From positions 1 to 31,778 of IMG/VR virus record IMGVR_UViG_3300024289_000077: 31,778 bases of DNA, one strand, 5' to 3'. The notes beneath the pieces were generated by a model. It saw only the letters and a list, made by a program, of their open reading frames with translations. It ran no database searches and was not told the DNA's origin. Position 1 is the stretch's first letter. Each line of letters starts with the position of its first letter. Positions 1 to 7,631 of the stretch are shown here, piece after piece. Source of the DNA: a virus. A program made the translations under genes and the position numbers.

Positions 1-1453
1 ACTTGGAAGCGTCATTGTGCTTGTAGATGATTGGAGTTACACCCGCAATGATATTGAATTTGAAGTCAGTTGCTTCATAGACTTTACCGTTGCCGTATGT
101 AATCTTTACGTAACCATCGTAAGCATCACGGAGTAAGTCCCACAACTGTTGCTGTACACCATCCGGCATACCGAGCAATACAGTCATGTCCTTAATGAAC
201 AATGTCTTGTTGTTCATCTTGTGCAACGTGGATGCGTCTGAACCATCGGTGTTACGCCAACCTGATACAAGTGATGTTGAAGTCAGTTTGGATACGTAAT
301 CGAAGTACTTATTGTTACCTCCGAATGCTTCAATCACTGTGGATTTACCGCATGATGCAGGACCTACTACGAATAGCCATAAAGGTTCTCCAGGCAGGAA
401 TACGGATAGCGATGTAGCCAACATGGTATCAATCGTTTGAAGGATTGACTTGTTAGTGTACAGGCTTTCCTTGATTTGCTTCTGGAAGGTGGAGTAGGAA
501 GTAACCTTATCCAAACTATCAACATCGATAGTGAAGGTCTTCTTTACTTCGTCCCCTTCTTCCAATACTGGTTCCTCTTCGTGGTCTTCTTGGGTTGTTG
601 CCATCATATCCAACAGTACTTCTAAGACTTCGGTTTTCGTCTTAGCGTACTTCCAGATATCTCTAACATCCTTCGGAGTCTCTTTCTTGCTGGTCAGCTT
701 CAACTTAGAAAGCTTTTCGGACTCCCAGTTGACAAGGCTGTACCGAAGTCCTGCTGAACGTTTCTTCAGTACCTCGATACCTTGCTCCCCTCCTTGATCG
801 TTGTCAAAGAAGAATGATAGGGACTTGCCTTTGAACTTGGTGTTCCAATCTTGCTTCCAACAAGTTGCTCCAGGTAGAGCAAGTAAGGTAGGTGCTTCCT
901 TACGTTGACTACGGAACGCTGCATAGAATGCTAAGGCATCCCACTCACCTTCAGTAACGATACATTCAGGATCGTATGTCTTCGTTTGGAACAGTTTGTA
1001 CAACTGGAGGTCTAATCCAGGAGTCTTGAAGATTCGGAATCGGTTCTTTGGGTTGAAGTTGTTTGGATCGAACACCCCAAGGTTCCCAAGGAACTCTCCA
1101 TTGAAGTATGGTACGTACCATCTGCCTGTGGTTGGATTCTTGTACCACTTGGCTAGCTTGAAGACTTCAGCGGGAATGGAACGCTCTGCTTCGAGGAAAG
1201 CATAATCTTCATCGGTTGTGTGCCCTTCTAGAGCTTTATGAAACTCGGTGATGAAGGTAATGTAATTGCCGGTACGTTGACACTTCATGCAACGATAAAG
1301 GCCGTTTGTCTTGTTGAATCCGAAGTGATTGACTTTTCTGCAACCATGAAAAGGACATGTACCGATATGGTTGTCTTTAACGGACTTGGCTACTTCAACT
1401 CCGAAGAACTTGTAAAAGGCTACTGGGTCTTGTGTGTTTTGCATGTTACTCAT
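1..1453 (-). CDS. Primase-helicase, C-terminus cut by the window edge
   Basis: Primes DNA synthesis and probably unwinds DNA at the phage fork. About 484 residues are visible and the frame is open to base 1, so the C-terminus is missing. A DnaG/CHC2-type zinc finger has C33-x2-H36 and C55-x2-C58. A Toprim domain shows E168-G-x-x-D172 (TEGEWD) and D217-N-D219. An ATPase domain has the Walker A sequence GPASCGKST with K370, then a Walker B-like stretch LFIKD and a sensor-like Asn in FKFNIIAG, which resembles SF3/D5-type rather than DnaB-type helicases. The start is ATG 1453, overlapping the stop of the upstream gene. ATG 1444, one base after that stop, is an alternative; neither has a strong Shine-Dalgarno. 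It is last in a replication cluster behind the polymerase. Primase assignment is firm; the helicase subclass is inferred. Confidence 0.9.
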   Translation of the reverse strand, partial: MSNMQNTQDPVAFYKFFGVEVAKSVKDNHIGTCPFHGCRKVNHFGFNKTNGLYRCMKCQRTGNYITFITEFHKALEGHTTDEDYAFLEAERSIPAEVFKLAKWYKNPTTGRWYVPYFNGEFLGNLGVFDPNNFNPKNRFRIFKTPGLDLQLYKLFQTKTYDPECIVTEGEWDALAFYAAFRSQRKEAPTLLALPGATCWKQDWNTKFKGKSLSFFFDNDQGGEQGIEVLKKRSAGLRYSLVNWESEKLSKLKLTSKKETPKDVRDIWKYAKTKTEVLEVLLDMMATTQEDHEEEPVLEEGDEVKKTFTIDVDSLDKVTSYSTFQKQIKESLYTNKSILQTIDTMLATSLSVFLPGEPLWLFVVGPASCGKSTVIEAFGGNNKYFDYVSKLTSTSLVSGWRNTDGSDASTLHKMNNKTLFIKDMTVLLGMPDGVQQQLWDLLRDAYDGYVKITYGNGKVYEATDFKFNIIAGVTPIIYKHNDASK

Positions 1454-1763
1454 TTGGCTTGCTAGGATTGAGAATAAGGTCTTTTGGAAGTAATGCTAAA
1501 AGGTTGTCTGTAATACCTTGAGCAAGCTTTGATACATCAATCCTATTCGTATCATATAGCTTTTCAAAGTCTATTGTTGTGTCCTTAATAAACTTCTTGT
1601 GACCTTTACGGATAACCGTCCATCTGAAAACGACACGGTTTCTGTGAAGGTATACTGTTATGTATCCAAAATTAAGGTTGCGATGAATCACTCTCATAAT
1701 TTTAGCTACGTTCAAGAATACCGTATCATAGTATTCTTTCGATCTGCTTAGTTCATCTGGCAT
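1446..1763 (-). CDS. Hypothetical protein, 105 aa
   Basis: Function not recognised. The protein is basic and compact, with a beta-rich middle (FGYITVYLHRNRVVFRWTVI) and an acidic C-terminal half, and has no signal peptide or membrane segment. ATG 1763 overlaps the 3' end of the DNA polymerase gene by 16 bases, and its stop overlaps the primase start, so the three genes are almost certainly co-transcribed and translationally coupled. An AGAAAGAG stretch just upstream may serve as ribosome binding site. Position between polymerase and primase suggests a replication accessory role; that is inference from context only. Confidence 0.8.
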   Translation of the reverse strand: MPDELSRSKEYYDTVFLNVAKIMRVIHRNLNFGYITVYLHRNRVVFRWTVIRKGHKKFIKDTTIDFEKLYDTNRIDVSKLAQGITDNLLALLPKDLILNPSKPNE

Positions 1764-3850
1764 TTATTGCTCTTTCTGTTAAACACCGATTCAGCTAACT
1801 CGTACTCATAGGTCTTTCCTGCTCCCCAATTGTTATCGATTAAATCTGGTTTACAGATACACGGAATACCGAGTTGTGTACCTGCTAATTCCATACGGCG
1901 TTTGAATTCATTAACTGCAAAGTTGAAGTAACCAAACGACGATTTTCTGGAGAAGGAGAAGAGTAATTCATCATGGACTTGAAGAATCATCTTCGGGACT
2001 AAAGTATCGTTTAGTTTTAGTGCATTGACTTTTTCTTGCTGAATGAATTCGTCGCAAGATATCATTGCACTCTTAACGATAAGTCCTTCTATCCCTTGAA
2101 CTGAATAGTTCACTCCTGCGTAAGCTCTATGTTTTGGTACTTGCAGTCTATATCCTGTTGGGAGTTCGATGTAACCGTTTCGTTTGACTTGGGAAATAGT
2201 TCTATTGATCGTCTCCGTAGCACTTGGAAATAATGATTGTACTCTTCGATAGATTCCCTTGATTCCGCATGTTGCGTCGATCTTCGATTCTCCAGCACCG
2301 AATATGTATCCGAAGTTGACATTCTTAGCTACTCTCCGTTGTATCTTTGTTGGATCATCCGTCTCAAATATCTGCATAGCCATGTAAGTGTGAAAATCGA
2401 AACCTTGTTCGAAGGCTTTGATTAACTTTGGATCACCTGACCAATACGCGAAGATTCTAAGCTGTAACTGGTCATAGTCAATACTAATCCATACATAATC
2501 TTTCGAGGGTCCAAAACATTCGCGTAATGAGTAGACTATGTAGATGTTACCGTTCTCATCTATTCGTTCTTTACCCTTGCTTATGTTCTGCCCGTTAGGG
2601 TTCGACATGGATACCCTAGTGGTGTTAGTTCCGGTTGGATTAACACTTGGGTATAGCTTGCCGTTTATCTCGAAACGTCTATAGGACTTCTGGTAAGTTA
2701 CTGCGGAGTTTACTTCCCTGTACGCTAGAAGATGATCCATGAACTTCAATCGAATGTCGTTTATGGATTTCAGTTTCTTCGGAGGGTTAACGCACTGTAC
2801 TTTTAGTTCTGGTAAAGTAGCCTTATCTGTAGAGGGTTTACCTGCTGGAGTTAACTTGATCGGTTCGAACTTTAATGTTTCGTATAAAGCTTTGGTCAAG
2901 TCTTTACTACTGTTGGGATTGAATCCCCAATCATTCAATAGTTCTTGCATGGCTATTATGTTCGAGTTGCGAACATAAGAAGCTTTACAGAAACTAGATG
3001 AAAGGTTCTTTTGATGAATGTCTATTCCATGCTTAGACATTCTGTAGATAGCCGTTAATGACTTTCTAGGAATGTCGTAAGCGGATAATAATTCTGGTTC
3101 TTGCTGGAATGTGTTCTCTTGAAGTATGAATAATCCGGCTGTTCGTATAGCGTCATTAACGGCGTATTCTTTACAGCACTTAGCTAACTCTAGATTAGCT
3201 GGTGAGGGATCGTACTTAGCTATTGCTCTTGGTAGCCAGAAATCGCACTTGTGGAATAAGCTTGATTGACCAGCTAGGTGAGGGTGTCCTTCTACGGCTA
3301 TATCCCAACCGAGTGTTTTAGCTTGTCCATTGCGTAGTTTCTTTACGGCATCATCTAGACGTTTTTCATCGGCATTCGATATGCCTAAGTGTTCTTCAGC
3401 TTGGTCTTTGAGATTCAAAGAATCATCACTACCGAAGATATGGGCACGAATCATTGTATCATGGCAATCGAAGAATCCGCTTTCAAGTACGTCTATATCG
3501 AAACCTTCGAATACCGAATCCCCTTCTGGAGGGGAGAGAAGAGATAACATGCGTATGTCAAAGTTCATGTTGTGGAATACAAGAACTGAATACGAATGTA
3601 TGTAATTGTATATCTGCTTTAGGACTTTCTTAGTCCATAGTGGCTTACGGGTGAGTGGATCAACGTCACACTCCCAGTACTTAGTAACCCCGTCTTGATT
3701 GCAGGTGGAAACTGCGAATGCTCTACAACCATGTTCAGGAAAGAGACCTGTACCTTCAGTATCAATTGCTAGAAACTTCTTGATTGGTTGATACTTGATA
3801 ACCTTAGATGCTTTTGATGGATTGGTTTTCTTAGCTCTTAATGCAACCAT
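1748..3850 (-). CDS. polA: Family A DNA polymerase with 3'-5' exonuclease
   Basis: Replicative phage DNA polymerase, 700 aa. The N-terminal proofreading exonuclease has Exo I D30-x-E32 (IDTEGTG), Exo II N94 to D98 (NMNFD) and Exo III Y229-x3-D233 (YAVND). There is no 5'-3' exonuclease domain, as usual for phage members. Polymerase motif A is D458-YDQLQLR465, motif B is RRVAK509NVNF513GYIFG and motif C is QVH626D627E628. The residue matching E. coli Glu710 (ribose steric gate) is Gln463, which is unusual. The position matching Phe762 is Phe513 and the one matching Tyr766 is Phe517. ATG 3850 has an AAGG 8 bases upstream. The gene sits just after the terminator that ends the ssDNA-binding protein unit and overlaps the next small gene by 16 bases. 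Confidence 0.97.
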   Translation of the reverse strand: MVALRAKKTNPSKASKVIKYQPIKKFLAIDTEGTGLFPEHGCRAFAVSTCNQDGVTKYWECDVDPLTRKPLWTKKVLKQIYNYIHSYSVLVFHNMNFDIRMLSLLSPPEGDSVFEGFDIDVLESGFFDCHDTMIRAHIFGSDDSLNLKDQAEEHLGISNADEKRLDDAVKKLRNGQAKTLGWDIAVEGHPHLAGQSSLFHKCDFWLPRAIAKYDPSPANLELAKCCKEYAVNDAIRTAGLFILQENTFQQEPELLSAYDIPRKSLTAIYRMSKHGIDIHQKNLSSSFCKASYVRNSNIIAMQELLNDWGFNPNSSKDLTKALYETLKFEPIKLTPAGKPSTDKATLPELKVQCVNPPKKLKSINDIRLKFMDHLLAYREVNSAVTYQKSYRRFEINGKLYPSVNPTGTNTTRVSMSNPNGQNISKGKERIDENGNIYIVYSLRECFGPSKDYVWISIDYDQLQLRIFAYWSGDPKLIKAFEQGFDFHTYMAMQIFETDDPTKIQRRVAKNVNFGYIFGAGESKIDATCGIKGIYRRVQSLFPSATETINRTISQVKRNGYIELPTGYRLQVPKHRAYAGVNYSVQGIEGLIVKSAMISCDEFIQQEKVNALKLNDTLVPKMILQVHDELLFSFSRKSSFGYFNFAVNEFKRRMELAGTQLGIPCICKPDLIDNNWGAGKTYEYELAESVFNRKSNKCQMN

Positions 3851-3878
3851 GGTCTAGCCTTGAAAGAATTGAGTAGAT

Positions 3879-3917
3879 AAAAAATGCCCCGCAAGAGGGT
3901 AGGCTTCTTGCGGGGCA
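3879..3917 (-). terminator. Rho-independent terminator after the ssDNA-binding protein gene
   Basis: A perfect 12-bp stem (3885-3896 with 3906-3917, arm TGCCCCGCAAGA on the plus strand) with a 9-base loop is followed on the minus strand by six T residues (3884-3879). It ends transcription of the gene at 4010-4855 and lies 28 bases before the polymerase start, so polymerase is expressed only by read-through or from another promoter. Confidence 0.93.
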
Positions 3918-3926
3918 CTTGATTAA

Positions 3927-3995
3927 GCAGTTACTACAACGTCCACGTTCCCCTTAGTAGTAACTGCTCCTTAGGTTGCTCGTTTCATACAACCT
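3927..3995 (-). other. Two further hairpins in the 3' untranslated region
   Basis: Between the stop at 4010 and the terminator lie two more inverted repeats. One has 11-bp perfect arms (3927-3937 with 3957-3967, GCAGTTACTAC) enclosing a nested AACGT/ACGTT pair. The other has 6-bp arms (3973-3978 with 3990-3995). No ORF fits this stretch. With the terminator it makes three consecutive hairpins, which could protect the mRNA 3' end or form a small RNA. Confidence 0.55.
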
Positions 3996-4009
3996 GTTGA
4001 ACCTACAGT

Positions 4010-4855
4010 TTAGTGTACCTCTTGTACCTCGTCAAGCTTGACTTTCACCGCTTCGCCCTTGGAGTTCTTAGCGTTGAATGTCTTGGTTTTTTCGTTGTAG
4101 GACAACAAAGTAACCTTGCCAGCTTTGGGCATCTTCGAAGTCTTGACAGTGGCTTTGGAGCCTACCCAACTGTTCGGGTCGTCATCTTCTGAATCATCAT
4201 CTTCAGAATCTTCCTCGGCATCGTCTTCGTCTGAATCGTCGTCGTTGTCGGATTCGTCTTCATCCGAATCTTCTTCTTCATCCTCTTCTTCAGATTCGTC
4301 ATCATCTTCGCTTTCAGAGTCTTCTTCCTCGGACTCTTCGAGTGGACGGTTGACTCGAACATCGAGACCTTCAGCGGCGTATCGACTGAGTGTGATTGAG
4401 ACAAGGGGTTGATCCTCCTTAATGGAAGTGAGAATGGACTTGATGGTGGACTCTGAAAGGTCGTCTGTGTCGTAACCAAGATTTTGTAACGTGAAAGCCA
4501 AGTCCTTGAAGGCTTGTTCTTCTGTACGATTACCTTGCTCGTACAGTCCGATGTACTTGGACGGAGTTTGACCAGCACCGATTGAACCAGTACAAACGAA
4601 GTTGAAAGACGCGAACATATTTTTGTTCTTGTCCAAACCGACACGGCCACCTGTGCAACGTGCAGTTGTAGTAGCCTTACCACCAACGCGAAGATTGAAT
4701 GCTTCAATCTGTTCTTCTTTGGTGGTGTACCCTGTTGGAGCCTTCTCCTTCCCTGCCTTCTTGAGGACAGTTGCTTTGGACTTCATCTTCTTGAAGAACT
4801 CTGCGGAAGTGTCCTTGAGACCTCGATTAGCTCCCTTGTCTGACTTCTTTACCAT
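4010..4855 (-). CDS. Probable ssDNA-binding protein with acidic linker and extra C-terminal domain
   Basis: Likely coats single-stranded DNA at the fork and during recombination. The 281 aa comprise a Lys-rich N-terminus (1-40), a beta-rich domain (about 50-165) whose end (LQNLGYDTDDLSEST and following) recalls DUF669-type phage ssDNA-binding proteins, an acidic tract (about 173-227, almost only Asp, Glu and Ser), and a basic, small beta-barrel-like C-terminal domain (229-281). In typical SSBs the acidic segment is the extreme C-terminus; here it is internal. Evidence for function is the gene neighbourhood (RecA-like ATPase and nuclease upstream, polymerase downstream) plus domain resemblance, with no decisive motif. 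ATG 4855 has AAAGG 10 bases upstream. The gene lies alone between a repeated promoter-like motif (4871-4891) and a terminator, which fits strong expression. Confidence 0.7.
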   Translation of the reverse strand: MVKKSDKGANRGLKDTSAEFFKKMKSKATVLKKAGKEKAPTGYTTKEEQIEAFNLRVGGKATTTARCTGGRVGLDKNKNMFASFNFVCTGSIGAGQTPSKYIGLYEQGNRTEEQAFKDLAFTLQNLGYDTDDLSESTIKSILTSIKEDQPLVSITLSRYAAEGLDVRVNRPLEESEEEDSESEDDDESEEEDEEEDSDEDESDNDDDSDEDDAEEDSEDDDSEDDDPNSWVGSKATVKTSKMPKAGKVTLLSYNEKTKTFNAKNSKGEAVKVKLDEVQEVH

Positions 4856-4870
4856 GATGGTACATGCCTT

Positions 4871-4891
4871 TCTGCAATGCTGAATTTATTA
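4871..4891 (-). promoter_or_regulatory. Repeated motif, copy a (putative phage promoter)
   Basis: On the minus strand this reads TAATAAATTCAGCATTGCA followed by GA, ending 15 bases before the ATG of the ssDNA-binding protein gene. Nineteen bases are identical to the inverted copy at 21844-21862, and similar copies lie at 13594-13614 and 21808-21828. Promoter function is inferred from position and conservation. Confidence 0.6.
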
Positions 4892-4920
4892 CCAAACACA
4901 AACAAACAATTGAACGTTAA

Positions 4921-5784
4921 CTACTCTTCGGTTTCTTCCAAGAAGATTCCGTTTTTGATTTTGTTATCCCAAGCTCGGATGAGGGTTTCATAACCCTTAG
5001 TAGGGTCATTGGGTAATGAGAAACCGTTTAATGGAACTCCCTTTAGATTGCAGAACCTATTGGGGAGTCCACACTTTGTCCAGATGGTGTCCCATCGGCA
5101 ATGGACTGCTCTGGATTTGTTGTGGTGTCCGATGAAGAAAGCAAAGTCCATTGCTACCTTCAACCAATCGAACACACTCGTATTGCAAGCCGGAGAGTAA
5201 ACATTATCTGTTGTTCCGGTATTCAATTCACCTTCACGTTCTTTTGTGTGTGCTGTGAAGATAACTCCAAGTCTTGAATCGAACTTCAAGTTATTGAATA
5301 CACTCGTAAACTCTGAATTGATTTCGTTTCGTGATGCTCCGTAATCCTTCTTAGGAACAAACTCCATGTTATTGACTAAACACCAATTACGCTCACAAGC
5401 TTTGTAGCATTCATTGATGTTGTCAATACCGATAACTTTGATCGACTTGTCGGACTCTGCTTGTTCAAGTAACGCTATGAATTTCTTCCAAGCGTTTTCA
5501 GCACCACGTTCCATATCGGGAACTGTACTAATTCGAAAGTCAATCTGTCTTGCTTTGATGTTACGTCTTGCTGGTTCGAATTGAAATATCAATGAACCAG
5601 GAATCGATGCTATCAGAGAAGACTTTCCAACACCTGCGGTTCCATGAAACAACGTGTAGTAATCAAAGAAATCATCAGATGGTTGTGTGAATTCTTCAGG
5701 GCCAGGGATAGACCATTCTGAAGAACTGTCGGACGCTTTAACCGATCTACCTGTCGGTCGAACTTTCTTAGCTCTAGCTACCAT
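4921..5784 (-). CDS. RecA-like (Sak4-type) ATPase
   Basis: Phage nucleotide-binding protein, 287 aa, probably promoting strand annealing or exchange in phage recombination with its partner ssDNA-binding protein. Walker A is G48-TAGVG-K54-S55; Walker B is the hydrophobic strand IKVIGID ending in D121. A later strand, LGVIFTAHTKE, fits the RecA/AAA core. The first 40 residues are basic and probably disordered. ATG 5784 has a very strong Shine-Dalgarno (AAGGAGGG), but start codon and half the Shine-Dalgarno are folded into a hairpin (5781-5816). The gene lies between a PD-(D/E)XK nuclease gene and the ssDNA-binding protein gene, an arrangement common in phage recombination modules. The ATPase assignment is firm; the exact recombinase role is inferred. 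Confidence 0.85.
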   Translation of the reverse strand: MVARAKKVRPTGRSVKASDSSSEWSIPGPEEFTQPSDDFFDYYTLFHGTAGVGKSSLIASIPGSLIFQFEPARRNIKARQIDFRISTVPDMERGAENAWKKFIALLEQAESDKSIKVIGIDNINECYKACERNWCLVNNMEFVPKKDYGASRNEINSEFTSVFNNLKFDSRLGVIFTAHTKEREGELNTGTTDNVYSPACNTSVFDWLKVAMDFAFFIGHHNKSRAVHCRWDTIWTKCGLPNRFCNLKGVPLNGFSLPNDPTKGYETLIRAWDNKIKNGIFLEETEE

Positions 5785-5816
5785 ACTTCCCTCCTTTCGT
5801 TTAGGGAGTAGTATGG
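5781..5816 (-). promoter_or_regulatory. Hairpin enclosing start codon and Shine-Dalgarno of the RecA-like gene
   Basis: CCATACT arms (5781-5787 with 5810-5816) extend through TCCCT/AGGGA (5788-5792 with 5803-5807) with a two-base bulge at 5808-5809 and a 10-base loop. The AUG (5784-5782) lies in the outer stem, and the Shine-Dalgarno (5789-5796) lies partly in the inner stem and partly in the loop. This could repress or time translation. Confidence 0.6.
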
Positions 5817-5860
5817 TAACTGTTGGTTAACTGAATGTCAACAGGACGCTAAAAATAATT

Positions 5861-6937
5861 TCAGTTATTTTTTACTGATTTTTTTTTAGCTTTATCTGCC
5901 GATTTTTTAGCTTCCCATAACGCACCAGAGGAAAAGTCTAGCTTGCTAACGCTTCCTTGCTCTCCTTGAAGTTCTGGAAATACCGTCTCTACTCGGACGA
6001 GTCCTAATTCTCTTCCAGTAGTCGTTAGTTCGAAGTAATCGCCTACGCCTAGCGTCATTGGATCGAAGATTCCGAACGGTGTTCGATAGTGGTGAGGATT
6101 TACGTTTCCCTGCTCGTCCACCCAGGGATTGAACGGGTTTGATTTTATTGACTCCCACCAGATTACAACGTTCTCAATTAACGGTACAAGCGTTTGATTG
6201 AAGAAGTTAGTTATATCTGATTGAACCAATTCTACTTCATACCTTTTGAAGAAGTGTTCAGGGTCTTTTGCAACCGTAGCACTTAATCTTTGTAGGTATT
6301 GAAGTTCCGTTTCCTTTGCACTTTGTTTCGTGCTAGGTCTTCGTATGACGTTGTAGAGTACCCCACCAATAGGTTTGTCAGGGTAATCGTGTGTCATCGA
6401 ATAAATGTACAACATTGTTTGAAGGTCATGAGGCAACGTCATGATGATCTTGTTTTCATCAATGGTTGTCTTTGTTTTGTTTTCTTGCAACCAGAGTTTC
6501 TTATTTCTAATAAACTCTTCGTCACGCCTACCACGAAGACGGATTATCTTACCCGTAGTGACTGACTTGTATGGAATGTCAAATACTCGTTCTTGAGCAA
6601 TGTACTTGATATTTGAGTTCTTGTTTATCGCTATGTAGTGTGGAACAAGTACACAAGCTTCTCGAACTAACATTTGGTCAACTGAAGTATCTTTGTACAG
6701 TTTAATAACTGTATTGATTACTTGAGTTGTAGTCTTACCAGATGCAGTCAACTCAAGTGCTTTATGGAACACTGTTCCAAAGTCCATTGCGGCTCGACGT
6801 TCAGAAGGACGTAATCCTTCTACTGCTGAAAGTCGGAAACGCTCTTTGCAGTTTCGGTACTTGCATAGCATGGAATATGAAATTCCGTCTCTATACAAGT
6901 CCCATACAGGTGATCTTGAAATGGATTTTTTCTTCAT
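5861..6937 (-). CDS. PD-(D/E)XK nuclease (RecB/Cas4-like)
   Basis: Probable exonuclease of the phage recombination or replication module, 358 aa. The N-terminal ISYSMLCKYRNCKERF stretch and GTVFH58KAL match the start of the PDDEXK_1 (RecB/Cas4-like) family. The catalytic core is D139 (GRRDE) followed by E152-N-K154 (LQENKTK). There is no C-terminal cysteine triplet, so the iron-sulphur cluster seen in Cas4 and AddB is probably absent. The C-terminus is lysine-rich (KKSADKAKKKSVKNN). ATG 6937 has only a weak Shine-Dalgarno. It lies just upstream of the RecA-like ATPase gene (76-base gap). It is a recombination nuclease by context, not evidence of a CRISPR system: no cas genes or repeats are present. 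Confidence 0.85.
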   Translation of the reverse strand: MKKKSISRSPVWDLYRDGISYSMLCKYRNCKERFRLSAVEGLRPSERRAAMDFGTVFHKALELTASGKTTTQVINTVIKLYKDTSVDQMLVREACVLVPHYIAINKNSNIKYIAQERVFDIPYKSVTTGKIIRLRGRRDEEFIRNKKLWLQENKTKTTIDENKIIMTLPHDLQTMLYIYSMTHDYPDKPIGGVLYNVIRRPSTKQSAKETELQYLQRLSATVAKDPEHFFKRYEVELVQSDITNFFNQTLVPLIENVVIWWESIKSNPFNPWVDEQGNVNPHHYRTPFGIFDPMTLGVGDYFELTTTGRELGLVRVETVFPELQGEQGSVSKLDFSSGALWEAKKSADKAKKKSVKNN

Positions 6938-6946
6938 TACGATTCA

Positions 6947-7630
6947 CTACCAAGTAAGGGGGGACCAATCGGATGAGTAGGGTTTGTTGTAAATTGCGTA
7001 TCTGCCATAGATTCCTCCAGGGCAGCTATCATCGAGTTCTTCCCATTGAGTCTTTGAAGGTATACCCCACAAAGTTCTCTCATTGTTTTTATCCGCATGA
7101 GACTTGATGTTTGCTATCTCATTTGGATTGAAAAATCTAGGGTCTGCAATTCGGTACTTTAAGCACAGTGTTCTACACTCTTCAAGAGTTAGAGCCACTA
7201 CAGACTTTGTACTCTCCTTGCATGGATATCCTTGCGAGCAGTACTTGAATGGCATTAAGATAGGTTTTGTTTGCCTATCATACAGTTTAGCAAGTCTGCA
7301 TCGGTTTCGGTACATACCAATAGATACTTTGCCGGAACTAATAGCTCCACCAATGACTCTTTTGGTAACAGGGTTAATACCTAAACCTTCGTACTCCTTT
7401 ATCCAGTTGGCATGAATAACTCTATCCGAGAGTATCTTGCCAATGTTACCCATGATTAGGTTTTTCTCGTTCAGTTCGAAAACAAGTTCGAACCAAACAG
7501 CTTGGGGTAGATTTGTTTTTCTACCCCCTGTGTTGTTTTTAGCTCTTGGTAACTTGCGTGCTGCTGGACGTAAATCGGGATCGATTGCAGTAGTCAACAA
7601 GTACAGAGCGTCGATTCGATCTTCTGACAA
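6947..7630 (-). CDS. Hypothetical protein, 227 aa, TTG start
   Basis: Function not recognised. The start chosen is TTG 7630, because a strong AAGGAGG (7643-7637) precedes it by 6 bases and it begins one base after the upstream stop. An in-frame GTG at 7666 would overlap the MazG-like gene by 35 bases and lacks such a site. The protein has a basic N-terminal third (ARKLPRAKNNTGGRKTN), several Cys residues (YCSQGYPC, CRTLC) and an aromatic C-terminus. The segment around NEIANIKSHADKNNERTLWGIPSK might bind nucleic acid, but no known fold is recognisable. Context between a nucleotide hydrolase and a nuclease suggests DNA metabolism. Confidence 0.75.
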   Translation of the reverse strand: MSEDRIDALYLLTTAIDPDLRPAARKLPRAKNNTGGRKTNLPQAVWFELVFELNEKNLIMGNIGKILSDRVIHANWIKEYEGLGINPVTKRVIGGAISSGKVSIGMYRNRCRLAKLYDRQTKPILMPFKYCSQGYPCKESTKSVVALTLEECRTLCLKYRIADPRFFNPNEIANIKSHADKNNERTLWGIPSKTQWEELDDSCPGGIYGRYAIYNKPYSSDWSPLTW

Positions 7631-7631
7631 G

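Noticed and set aside
4116-4412. Plus-strand ORF rich in serine
   Set aside because: Mirror image of the Asp/Glu/Ser tract of the SSB-like gene; GAx/TCx codons read as Ser from the other strand. No ribosome binding site or family match.
5861-5885. AT-rich AAAATAA/TTATTTT inverted repeat at the nuclease gene end as terminator
   Set aside because: Seven A-T pairs with almost no loop; too weak for a rho-independent terminator, and the next gene is only 76 bases on with its own Shine-Dalgarno.
5861-6937. Cas4-like nuclease as a sign of a CRISPR system
   Set aside because: No cas1/cas2, repeats or spacers; lacks the Cas4 Fe-S cysteines. It belongs to the recombination module with the RecA-like ATPase.
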